The notes under the pieces were generated by a model, which saw only the letters and a program-made list of their open reading frames with translations, was not told where the DNA came from and ran no database searches. The translations under genes and the position numbers were made by a program. Below, one piece after another: positions 1 to 6,278 of a DNA stretch of 6,765 bases; position 1 is the first letter of the stretch, and the number at the start of each line of letters is the position of its first letter. Location of the stretch: contig JAHRVS010000239.1 in the NCBI GenBank assembly GCA_019090565.1, forward strand, positions 1-6,765, given 5' to 3'. This stretch comes from Gammaproteobacteria bacterium. GTDB lineage: Bacteria; Pseudomonadota; Gammaproteobacteria; Pseudomonadales; UBA3067.

Positions 1-2
1 AT

Positions 3-90
3 GGAGAGGTGTCCGAGTGGCCGATGGAGCACGCCTGGAAAGTGTGTATACCGCAAGGTATCGAGGGTTCGAATCCCTCCCTCTCCGCCA
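3..90 (+). tRNA. tRNA-Ser (anticodon GGA)
   Basis: Complete class II tRNA reading UCC/UCU serine codons. The acceptor stem pairs GGAGAGG (3-9) with CCTCTCC (80-86), followed by discriminator G87 and an encoded CCA (88-90). The anticodon stem CACGC (30-34) pairs with GTGTG (42-46) around loop CTGGAAA, which places anticodon GGA at 37-39. The long variable arm ATACC-GCAA-GGTAT is typical of serine tRNAs. The T arm has GAGGG/CCCTC stems around TTCGAAT. The promoter lies outside the window. tRNA-Ser genes are common integration targets, and a recombinase relic lies about 0.8 kb downstream. Confidence 0.97.
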
Positions 91-194
91 ACTATTCAAT
101 TAAAGGAACGAGTTAGCTCCTCCTCCTTCTTCGTTTTGCCCTGTTATTTCAAGCCTCTGCCTTTTATACCAAGCCCCTGTCTTCGTTATTATAA

Positions 195-781
195 CTGCCC
201 GTGCAAGCCGCCTATGATTTCGAGAAACAATCAGCGGCAAATTTCCATGATGCCAGCAGCTCACCCGCCACTCTATGGATACTGGCTCATCCCTCACCCG
301 AGCAAGTCTTTTACATCCTGCGCATGTGCAACAGTTTTGGCGACCAATCTCGTTTAGTAGGAGGCCGCACCGTCCTCTACAGCGATTTTGATAAATGGCC
401 AAGCGAAAGCGGGGTCAACCCTCGACCTGCAACCTGGTGACTTAATCCACACCAACGCCACCTACCGCACCACAGGCTATCCCTGTGTTGCCGAAACCCA
501 ACTTCAATCTCGACTCTATCCTCATGGCCCAACCGAACGCAACATTCTGGGCTGAATGCGACAATGACATCAAAACCGGGCTGGGAAAAGGCGAAGTGTG
601 TGAAGACCAAATCACTGGCTTTGAAGGCGCTGCGCTTACCAGTGATAAAACCATCAAAATCACCACCCTCTTTGCCAACAACATGCTGCCCGTTGGCGAA
701 GAGTTGCCACGAGTACATAGCCTCTCCATTGAGCTCGGTGAAGGCCTGCAAGCAGTACAACTGCCCAGTTATTCACCTTAA
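195..781 (+). pseudogene. Frameshifted coding relic of unknown function
   Basis: I do not recognise this family. Three plus-strand segments in successive frames each look like genuine protein. Frame 3 (195-440) includes RLVGGRTVLYSDFDKWPSES. Frame 1 (about 410-556) includes STLDLQPGDLIHTNATYR. Frame 2 (446-781) includes a proline-rich stretch, then PKPNFNLDSILMAQ and LSIELGEGLQAVQL. The overlaps suggest that one ancestral gene acquired at least two frameshifts and then lost its 3' part. The first segment opens just after a stop at 192-194 with a possible GTG at 201, and no good ribosome site is visible. Further short coding-like scraps (frame 1 then frame 3, about 765-870) may be its continuation. 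The segments could instead be two unrelated remnants, or small overlapping ORFs that are open by chance. Confidence is moderate that this is decayed coding DNA and low on its extent. Confidence 0.45.
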
Positions 782-907
782 TCGATGCCAAAAGCCGCTG
801 ACTTTACCACTGGTATCAGTGCGGGTTTTCGAAGAAGGGTGCGCCACACACGCCCATAACAATATCCATACAAAACAAGGTGTTAAGCTGGTTCTCACTT
901 TGCTGTG

Positions 908-982
908 GGACAGCGTTTGGCTACAGAAAGTATGACGTGATTGGTGCGGGTTACGGCGGCGAATATCCGCCCACCCCAAGGC
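908..982 (-). pseudogene. Tyrosine recombinase (phage-type integrase) relic
   Basis: On the minus strand this segment reads A-L-G-W-A-D-I-R-R-R-N-P-H-Q-S-R-H-T-F-C, followed by SQTLS. It matches the well-known catalytic-domain stretch of tyrosine recombinases, commonly of the form ADIRYRNPYQTRHTFAS, including the box II pattern H-x-x-R-H. The frame is open from 1048 to 773, but recognisable homology ends after about position 908. The N-terminal domains, the first catalytic Arg region and the C-terminal nucleophile Tyr are all missing. It is therefore a dead fragment and not a functional integrase. Its location, about 820 bp beyond the 3' end of a tRNA-Ser gene, fits the remains of an integrative element that used the tRNA as attachment site. 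No second copy of the tRNA 3' end was found in the window. Confidence 0.7.
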
Positions 983-1080
983 CTGCCTGTTTCTAGGGTC
1001 GACTAAGGTAGCCGCTTTAGGTGTCGTCATGCTTGGCGTATGGGCCAACTAGATGTTTAGGTACCGCTTAACTTTTTTGC

Positions 1081-1109
1081 AGCCTATTGAAATGAAAAAT
1101 ATGTAGGCT
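1081..1109. repeat. Inverted repeat upstream of the chemoreceptor gene
   Basis: AGCCTA (1081-1086) and TAGGCT (1104-1109) form perfect 6-bp inverted arms around a 17-base AT-rich centre, 47 bases before the chemoreceptor start. The segment overlaps a weak promoter-like pair: TTGCAG (1077-1082), a 17-base spacer, and TATGTA (1100-1105). A TTGAAA hexamer also lies at 1087-1092 but has no good -10 partner. The repeat could be an operator or could be chance. No flagellar-type (sigma-28) promoter was seen. Confidence 0.2.
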
Positions 1110-1155
1110 AACCTTATGGAATGGAACAAAATATCTTGGAGTATGAAGTGATGTC

Positions 1156-3177
1156 TTGGTGTATGACATGCGCGAATTAATTCTCAATAGAAGCTTGAAA
1201 ACAAAATTTTTATTGCTTGCAGTAATCACTGCAATACCATTAATTTTTCTGACAAATTTTTTCCTTAGTGAAAAGAATGGCGAGCTGGGTTTTTCAGAGC
1301 TGGAGGTTGATGGGATGATCTACCTAAACCATGTCTATCCCTTACAGAAAAACTTTGCAAAACACCGGGGTATGAAGGCTGCGTATCTAAATGGAGATAT
1401 GAGTTTTAAAAAGAGGCTAATGGATGTTGAGCTTGAGATTGATGAGAATATAAAAAGTTGGAAAGAAATAGATCGACTTTATTCCCATGAATTTCCAACT
1501 GAATCCTTTGTCGCCGGTATTACAAAAGAATGGGAGCAATTAGCGGGGAATACTTCTTTGTCGCCAGAGGAGTCTTTTTTAAAGCATATTGAGCTCATTG
1601 ATGAAGTTATGTCACTTATTATTCACATAGGGGACCAATCGAACCTTGTGTTGGACCCAAAGTTAGATGCTTACTACTTGGTAAAAATAGCAACTACTAC
1701 CATTCCGCAGCTTATGGAAAGCTTGGGTGAGGCTCGTGGAATATCCGCTGGTATTGCTGCAAGCTCGGGGGCTAGCAAAAGCGAGGTTTTTGATCTAAGT
1801 AGTTTAGTCAGTGAAATCAATAGATTGTTAGCTAGTCTGCATAAAGACTTGGATACAGTTTATGTTGAAACGCAACACCTACAATTAAAAGAAAAGCTGT
1901 CTGTTATTGGTAAAAAAGTGGATAGTGCTGCCTTGAAATTTATCGATACAGTTAATAGGGATATTATCTTATCTGATTCAGTTGATACCAATGCAGTCAC
2001 GATTTTCGATCTAGGGACAAGGTCTATATCTGAAGTTTCGCTACTTCTTGGTGAAACCACTCCCGTACTGATGGAGTTACTGGAAACTCGCGCTAGTAAT
2101 ATAGAGCAAATGCGTAATGTACAGTTGGGCATAGCCCTTATTTGTTTGTTGTCTGCAGTCTATGCCGGTTGGGCAGTACTGGCCGGGTTAACTAAACAGA
2201 CAACGGCCCTCGTAAGTTTTATTGAAAATGCACATAAAAATAAGGACCTTACCAATGAGGCGCCAATCTACTGTGACGATGAGGTTGGAAGAGTAGCCGG
2301 GAGTATCAATGCGATGTTCGGAGAGTTTTGTTCTCTCATCGGTAATATTGGATCAACATCTTCTGCCTTGCAATTGATTAACGAGTCATCAAATGAGACC
2401 TGTCGAGATAATGCGTCTACCTTGGAGCTTCAGCGAGACGGAGCAGCAGCGCTAGCAACTGCAATAGAAGAAATGACTACGGCTGCCCAAGACATTGCCA
2501 GTAGTACGGCAAAAGCTGCAGAGGCAGCTGAGGCGGCAGATGAAGAGGCAGTCAATGGGGGGGGGCAGGTAGATGAAGCGGTGGACGCTGTTGATAGGCT
2601 AAACGGTGAAATACAGGGTGTTGGTGAAATATTGGGGAAATTGAACGCGAGTAGTGACACCATTTCGAGTGTTTTGGATGTTATTAAAGGTGTTGCAGAA
2701 CAAACAAATTTACTCGCGCTTAATGCAGCCATTGAAGCGGCCAGGGCGGGAGAGCACGGGCGAGGGTTCGCGGTGGTAGCCGACGAAGTGAGAACCTTAG
2801 CGCAGAGAACCCAGGAATCGGCCGGTGAGATTGAGAAAATTATTTCCACCTTCCAGAGCGATGCTGAATCTGCTTATAAGGCGATTGAAAGCTCTCAAGG
2901 TCAAGTTGTTGAGACGCTTCAAAAGACGCAGAATACCCAGCAGGTGCTATTAGCTGTGCGCAGTCTAATAGAGACAGTTAAAGATATGACCTATCAAATC
3001 GCATGCGCAACAGAGGAGAGCGCTCAAGTCAGTAATGAGCTAAGCTTAAATACGTTAAAAATTGATGAGCTTGCCGTTTCGGCATTTAATGGTTCGATTC
3101 AAATCTTAGAAGACAGCAAAAACCAAATGGCGGGAGTTGAAGAATTAAATAAAAGAGCCTCTATCTTTAAGGTGTGA
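1156..3177 (+). CDS. Methyl-accepting chemotaxis protein (chemoreceptor)
   Basis: Inner-membrane chemoreceptor that would relay periplasmic signals to CheW/CheA. Counting from TTG 1156 (673 aa): TM1 about 18-37; a helical periplasmic sensor about 38-320; TM2 about 324-345 (LGIALICLLSAVYAGW); HAMP about 346-398; then a long cytoplasmic coiled coil. The conserved kinase-contact hairpin lies at about 515-552 and contains EQTNLLALNAAIEAARAGEH. The sensor carries SNLVLDPKLDAYYL (162-175), a motif shared with related helical-bundle receptors. The C-terminus ends in SIFKV with no CheR/CheB docking pentapeptide. The start is uncertain. TTG 1156 has GAAG (1145-1148) seven bases upstream; GTG 1159 and ATG 1168 are alternatives, and ATG 1168 still keeps TM1. 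The gene converges on the CBS gene. Residues 468-470 are encoded by nine consecutive G. The ligand is unknown. Confidence 0.95.
   Translation: MVYDMRELILNRSLKTKFLLLAVITAIPLIFLTNFFLSEKNGELGFSELEVDGMIYLNHVYPLQKNFAKHRGMKAAYLNGDMSFKKRLMDVELEIDENIKSWKEIDRLYSHEFPTESFVAGITKEWEQLAGNTSLSPEESFLKHIELIDEVMSLIIHIGDQSNLVLDPKLDAYYLVKIATTTIPQLMESLGEARGISAGIAASSGASKSEVFDLSSLVSEINRLLASLHKDLDTVYVETQHLQLKEKLSVIGKKVDSAALKFIDTVNRDIILSDSVDTNAVTIFDLGTRSISEVSLLLGETTPVLMELLETRASNIEQMRNVQLGIALICLLSAVYAGWAVLAGLTKQTTALVSFIENAHKNKDLTNEAPIYCDDEVGRVAGSINAMFGEFCSLIGNIGSTSSALQLINESSNETCRDNASTLELQRDGAAALATAIEEMTTAAQDIASSTAKAAEAAEAADEEAVNGGGQVDEAVDAVDRLNGEIQGVGEILGKLNASSDTISSVLDVIKGVAEQTNLLALNAAIEAARAGEHGRGFAVVADEVRTLAQRTQESAGEIEKIISTFQSDAESAYKAIESSQGQVVETLQKTQNTQQVLLAVRSLIETVKDMTYQIACATEESAQVSNELSLNTLKIDELAVSAFNGSIQILEDSKNQMAGVEELNKRASIFKV
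2557..2565 (+). repeat. Homopolymer of nine G inside the chemoreceptor gene
   Basis: Nine consecutive G encode Gly468-Gly470 in the cytoplasmic coiled coil between HAMP and the signalling hairpin. With eight G the reading frame becomes GGC AGG TAG and stops. With ten G it becomes GCA GGT AGA TGA and stops. A single-base slip in either direction would therefore remove the CheA-contact hairpin. The present length keeps the gene in frame. This is the form expected of a contingency tract, though no variation has been observed here. Confidence 0.85.
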
Positions 3178-3257
3178 AGAACAGGCTGCAGCCAGGCTTC
3201 TGGTGTAGTCGTATATTGTGCTTATGTTCTCTAGATACAGGCTCAATAAATGAAATA

Positions 3258-3305
3258 CTGTGTAAGCTTGTTTGTTAAAATACTTAGCCAAACAGTCTTA
3301 CACAG
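3258..3305. terminator. Large hairpin in the convergent gap (possible bidirectional terminator)
   Basis: CTGTGTAAG (3258-3266) pairs perfectly with CTTACACAG (3297-3305). After one mismatch the stem continues with TTGTTT against AAACAG, including one G-T pair. This gives roughly 15 base pairs around a loop of about 16 bases. It lies between the stop codons of two converging genes, where a terminator would serve both. No clear T-tract follows on either strand, so intrinsic termination is unproven. Confidence 0.35.
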
Positions 3306-3308
3306 CTA

Positions 3309-3325
3309 TACCTGATAATCAGGTA
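3309..3325. terminator. Short perfect hairpin, convergent gap
   Basis: TACCTGA-TAA-TCAGGTA forms a perfect 7-bp stem with a 3-base loop, immediately beside the larger hairpin at 3258-3305 and 32 bases from the CBS gene stop. It could work with that hairpin to end transcription of the minus-strand CBS gene. There is no strong U-tract, so the role is inferred from position only. Confidence 0.3.
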
Positions 3326-3356
3326 GACAGTTTATGATTAACTTTGTCGCGAAAAA

Positions 3357-3845
3357 TTACATTTGAGCAATTTTTCCTAATATATTCGTTGTAGAGATGA
3401 CGCCTACTATTTTTTCATTCTCGGTAACAAAAACGCGATGAATATGATTATCAAAAATGATACCGGCAATTTCCGGTAAAGTTGCGGTTAATTTAACATC
3501 GATTATATTAGGAGTCATGATGTTTTTTACATCGCAGTTTTCGTTTGCGTGAGAGGCAAGCCTATTGATATCGCTCTGATTCAATTTTTGCCCGACTACT
3601 TCTGTATAAACATGCGCGGCGACAAGGTTTGCTTTTTCTTCGCTCGTCATGCTGTCAAATTGAACCATATCGCTGATTGATACTACGCCGACAAACTTTT
3701 GTTCGTGGTTTACAACCGGTGCACCGGAAATACGGTGTTCAACAAAGAAATCAGCCAATTGTTTTATTGACCAAGTGTCTTGTACTAGCAGTACCTCAGG
3801 GGTCATTATTTCCTGTGCGGTGATATTTGCTGCATTACTCGTCAT
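3357..3845 (-). CDS. Tandem CBS-domain protein
   Basis: Small soluble protein of 162 aa made almost wholly of two CBS domains. CBS1 covers about 9-66, with EIMTPEVLLV, HRISGAPVV and FVGVVSISDMV. CBS2 covers about 104-161, with NIMTPNIIDV, IHRVFVTENE and IVGVISTTNIL. A helical linker covers about 67-103. Such pairs form a module that usually binds adenine nucleotides (AMP, ATP, SAM) and regulates a partner. No catalytic or membrane domain is fused here, so the partner is unknown. ATG 3845 is preceded by AAAGAG on the minus strand (3853-3858) with a 7-base spacer, which supports this start. The gene stands alone, converging on the chemoreceptor gene, and the region upstream holds only a transposase relic. 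Family assignment is secure; the physiological role cannot be read from the sequence. Confidence 0.93.
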   Translation of the reverse strand: MTSNAANITAQEIMTPEVLLVQDTWSIKQLADFFVEHRISGAPVVNHEQKFVGVVSISDMVQFDSMTSEEKANLVAAHVYTEVVGQKLNQSDINRLASHANENCDVKNIMTPNIIDVKLTATLPEIAGIIFDNHIHRVFVTENEKIVGVISTTNILGKIAQM

Positions 3846-4056
3846 AACAATGCTCTTTAGAAGGTGAAGTTTCAGTTAAACCCTATGAGAATACCACATG
3901 TAGGCACCTGAATTCATCACAATAAGAAGCTGTGCCTTGACTGTGGACTGATCAGCCCTTGGGGGAGGCGTTTGCTAAATAACCCGCAGTTTCAGGTTAG
4001 TTGTTGCCTCGCCTGGTTTTTCCTATCGAATAAAAAGAGGGCTATTAGGATGCTTT

Positions 4057-4206
4057 GTGAAGCGTTATTCAGAGGAAATAAAGCAGTTTGTTATTAGCTG
4101 GATGATTACCCCAGGCAATACGCCGCTATCAAAACTGGTAGAAGAAACACGTATTTTTGGCTGCGCGCTTTATGCTTGGTGTGAAAAGTTAGAACCAGGG
4201 AGTTAG
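4057..4206 (+). pseudogene. Truncated IS3-type transposase OrfA relic
   Basis: A 49-codon frame starting at GTG 4057 reads (M)KRYSEEIKQFVISWM, then TPGNTPLSKLVEET and ALYAWCEKLEPGS, then stops. It matches the N-terminal helix-turn-helix of IS3-type OrfA proteins, whose pattern is M-x-R-Y-S-x-E-x-K, then M-x-P-x-N, then L-x-x-E-x-G-I and T-L-Y-x-W-R. Positions normally conserved have changed: the usual G-I is R-I, T-L-Y is A-L-Y, and W-R is W-C. The rest of OrfA and all of the OrfB catalytic part are absent downstream in every frame I read. AGGA at 4047-4050 may be the old ribosome site. No clear terminal inverted repeats or target duplication were found, so the element's borders are unknown. 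Confidence 0.65.
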
Positions 4207-4324
4207 TTGTGTTCAGGGAGGGTAAGAGCACGGAAATCAGAGGAGAATGGGGGTAGGGAAAGCGGAGTCCTATATAACTCAGTATTTTAGAGCCGAATTG
4301 GCAAAATATAGAAAGCCAATAGGC

Positions 4325-4428
4325 ACATAATCAAGTGATTACGGGCCATGAGGGACAGCAGGGTTTAACCCTGGTTACAAATGATATGAGAGAGTTTATG
4401 CCTGCCCCAGGCATAAGGGTGATTATGT
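4325..4428 (+). repeat. Nested inverted repeats, possible structured RNA
   Basis: A 9-bp outer pair, ACATAATCA (4325-4333) with TGATTATGT (4420-4428), encloses two local hairpins. These are CAGGG-TTTAA-CCCTG (4359-4373) and the 8-bp stem TTATGCCT-GCCCC-AGGCATAA (4396-4416). A third hairpin, AGTGC/GCACT, follows just outside at about 4439-4456. The geometry resembles a multi-branched RNA or a palindromic element end. There is no match to a riboswitch or ncRNA that I recognise. Short pairings also arise by chance, so confidence is low. Confidence 0.3.
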
Positions 4429-4651
4429 AAGGAATAAAGTGCTGGGTAAGGCACTAATTTCCACTAAGAGGGGATTAATATCTCTACCAGCATAAACGAG
4501 TTAGCGCCTGTATGCCTAAATCATCTCGATGACAATACGTTCTAGTGTTGCAAGAGTCCTTCAGGGATATAACCGAACTTACCTAGCGACGGGCTCGTTT
4601 AGACACTTTATAAACTATCTGAGACTCGCTAAACGTTTACGATACAGAGTG

Positions 4652-4723
4652 CATGCAGTCATCAGTGGCCTGTAATTATGCGAGGCCTCTAAATAAGCAT
4701 GATAAGAGTGAGAGCACTGCATG
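4652..4723. repeat. 8-bp inverted repeat with inner hairpin
   Basis: CATGCAGT (4652-4659) and ACTGCATG (4716-4723) are perfect inverted arms. Between them GGCCT (4667-4671) pairs with AGGCC (4683-4687). The element lies about 250 bases upstream of the solute-binding protein gene. Function is unknown and it could be coincidental. Confidence 0.2.
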
Positions 4724-4960
4724 TCGGCAATGAAATCATTGAGGGAGGTGTTGACGCCCAAAAAAGCTTGGGGCTCTGATTTCGACACCATTTTGTTATG
4801 GAGTTTTCCAAAGAGCGGGGCCTTTAAATAGGTTCCGCTCACGCGCCAGTGACTACGCTGAGGGATGGTATGCATCCTAACTAACGGTAAGATTAAAGGG
4901 TTTTCAGTAACCATGCATGAAAGACTGCGTCTATACTTCTCTGTGTCTGAGTACAATTAT

Positions 4961-4964
4961 GGAG
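4961..4964 (+). promoter_or_regulatory. Ribosome binding site for the solute-binding protein
   Basis: GGAG lies seven bases before ATG 4972. The alternative in-frame TTG at 4969 would leave only four bases, so the ATG is the better start. Confidence 0.75.
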
Positions 4965-4971
4965 CAAGTTG

Positions 4972-6267
4972 ATGACGAAAAAAAATAAACACGCTAGCAC
5001 GCTCATTGACAAGGAAAAAAGACAAACCCTAAAAACTTTAGTCAAGACAGGGGTGTTAACGGGTGTTGGCATTCAAGCACCCTATGTATTTGCGCGCACA
5101 AAGACAACCATTCGTATATTAGGCACTCACGTTACACTACAAGAAGAGTTGCGTCAGAAAGCCATGGATGACCTTGGTATTAATATACAGTTTGAGCCTA
5201 AGGGCAGTGCGGCAGTTTTGCAAAAGGCTTCGATGTCGCCAAACTCCTTCGATCTCTACGAGCAGTGGTCAAATAGCATTAACGTCCTATGGCGTTCAGG
5301 CTCAATTCAAGCAATAGAAAAAAAACGTATTGAGCGTTGGGGCGAGATCAACAGGCTAACCAAAACAGGAAAACTCACTCCCGCGGCTAAGCTTGGTGCT
5401 GGAGACGCACCTTACAAATTGCTTCATGTGCAAGCCGATAAACAGCTCGGCAAACAGCACACAGATAGTATTAGCTTCTTACCCTACGTGCACAATGTGG
5501 ATTCGTTTGGCTACAATACCAGTGTTATTACGAAGGGCATCCCCTACCAAACCGAAAGCTGGGGGTGGCTTCTGGATGAGGCTTATTCAGGAAGAGTCGG
5601 TGTCGTGAATGCGCCGACAATAGGTTTGTTTGATCTTGCTCTCGCGGCCCAAGCACGTGGACTGGCAACGTTTGAAGATATTGGTTCACTTTCTAAAAGT
5701 GAACTGGACCATTTATTTAAAATATTAATTGAATTGAAAAGGTCTGGGCACTTTAGTGGGTTTTGGACTTCAGTGCCCGAGTCAGTTCAATTTATGGCGC
5801 GCGGCAGAGTGGTGATCGAAAGCATGTTCTCACCCGCCGTATCGGCCCTGAATGGCCAGAATGTCCCTGTCACTTACGCTGCACCGAAGGAAGGTTATCG
5901 TGGGTGGCACGGTGTCATGTGTCTTTCTTCATCAACCCAGGGTAGAGAGAAAGATGCCGCTTATGACTATATGAATTGGTGGTTATCCGGTTGGCCCGGC
6001 GCATTCATTGCCAAGCAGGGCTATTATATTTCAAACCCAGAGCGTTCCAAATCGTATTTAAGTGAGGCCGAGTGGAACTACTGGTATCAAGGCAAGGCGG
6101 CCTCGGAAGCATTGCGAGGTACAGACGGCAAAGTTTCGGTGAAACTGGGGCAACTTCGCACCGGTGGGAGTTATGAAAAGCGTTTCAGTAATGTTGCAGT
6201 ATGGAATACTGTGATGCCTACCTATGAATACAGCCTACAAAAATGGTACGAGTTTATCAGTTCCTAG
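4972..6267 (+). CDS. PotD-like periplasmic solute-binding protein with Tat-like signal
   Basis: Extracellular/periplasmic binding protein of the spermidine/putrescine-type ABC class (431 aa). An N-terminal signal has KRQTLK (16-21), a Lys-Arg variant of the twin-arginine motif, then a weakly hydrophobic stretch ending near Ala41 (YVFA). The mature part shows the class pattern N-x-D-x-x-GYN (175-182, NVDSFGYN), then WGWLLDEAYSGRVGV (197-211), GFWTSVPESVQFMARG and GYRGWHG (308-314). The C-terminal lobe has NWWLSGWPGAFIAKQGYY (335-352). The start is set by GGAG at 4961. A membrane sensor gene begins 11 bases after the stop, whereas no permease or ATPase gene lies just upstream or within the visible downstream part. 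I therefore infer a sensory partner role like NspS with MbaA, although transport with genes beyond the window remains possible. The ligand is unknown; a polyamine-like cation is a guess from family. Confidence 0.88.
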   Translation: MTKKNKHASTLIDKEKRQTLKTLVKTGVLTGVGIQAPYVFARTKTTIRILGTHVTLQEELRQKAMDDLGINIQFEPKGSAAVLQKASMSPNSFDLYEQWSNSINVLWRSGSIQAIEKKRIERWGEINRLTKTGKLTPAAKLGAGDAPYKLLHVQADKQLGKQHTDSISFLPYVHNVDSFGYNTSVITKGIPYQTESWGWLLDEAYSGRVGVVNAPTIGLFDLALAAQARGLATFEDIGSLSKSELDHLFKILIELKRSGHFSGFWTSVPESVQFMARGRVVIESMFSPAVSALNGQNVPVTYAAPKEGYRGWHGVMCLSSSTQGREKDAAYDYMNWWLSGWPGAFIAKQGYYISNPERSKSYLSEAEWNYWYQGKAASEALRGTDGKVSVKLGQLRTGGSYEKRFSNVAVWNTVMPTYEYSLQKWYEFISS

Positions 6268-6278
6268 GGCGCATACTA

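Larger units (their letters stand above)
4207..4971. other. Gene-poor intergenic region
   Basis: I find no supported gene in these roughly 765 bases. Open frames are either short (36 codons from 4721, 35 codons from 4865) or lack motifs and a ribosome site (the minus-strand frame 4956-4615). The stretch contains several inverted repeats, listed separately, and a TATACT hexamer (4932-4937) that could be a -10 box for the binding-protein gene but has no matching -35. It may be old insertion-sequence debris or the leader of the downstream operon. Confidence 0.5.

Noticed and set aside
91..140. Possible terminator just after the tRNA (AAGGA with TCCTT)
   Set aside because: The stem is weak and the pyrimidine-rich stretch is not a clean T-tract.
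1..357. Long plus-strand frame beginning at base 1
   Set aside because: It reads through the tRNA gene and then out of frame with the better coding segment at 195-440.
377..760. Minus-strand frames of 95-127 codons opposite the coding relic
   Set aside because: They are shadows of the plus-strand frames, which have better protein character.
2430..2849. Minus-strand 139-codon frame inside the chemoreceptor
   Set aside because: It is the low-complexity Ser/Ala-rich antisense shadow of the conserved receptor signalling domain.
4499..4512. GAGTTAGCGCC, reminiscent of an integron attC core
   Set aside because: It does not fit GTTRRRY, there is no matching partner site, and no integron integrase or cassette is present.
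4721..4831. Plus-strand 36-codon frame starting MSAMKSLREV
   Set aside because: It reads plausibly as protein but is short, has only a weak upstream GAG, and matches no family I know. Not enough to call a gene.
4615..4956. Minus-strand open frame of 113 codons
   Set aside because: It has no recognisable motif and no ribosome site, its residue composition is ungene-like (rich in His, Ser, Arg and Tyr without domain pattern), and it lies in a gene-poor spacer. Probably open by chance.
4865..4972. Plus-strand 35-codon frame whose TGA overlaps the binding-protein ATG
   Set aside because: The stop/start overlap is suggestive of translational coupling, but there is no ribosome site at a suitable distance and no recognisable protein.
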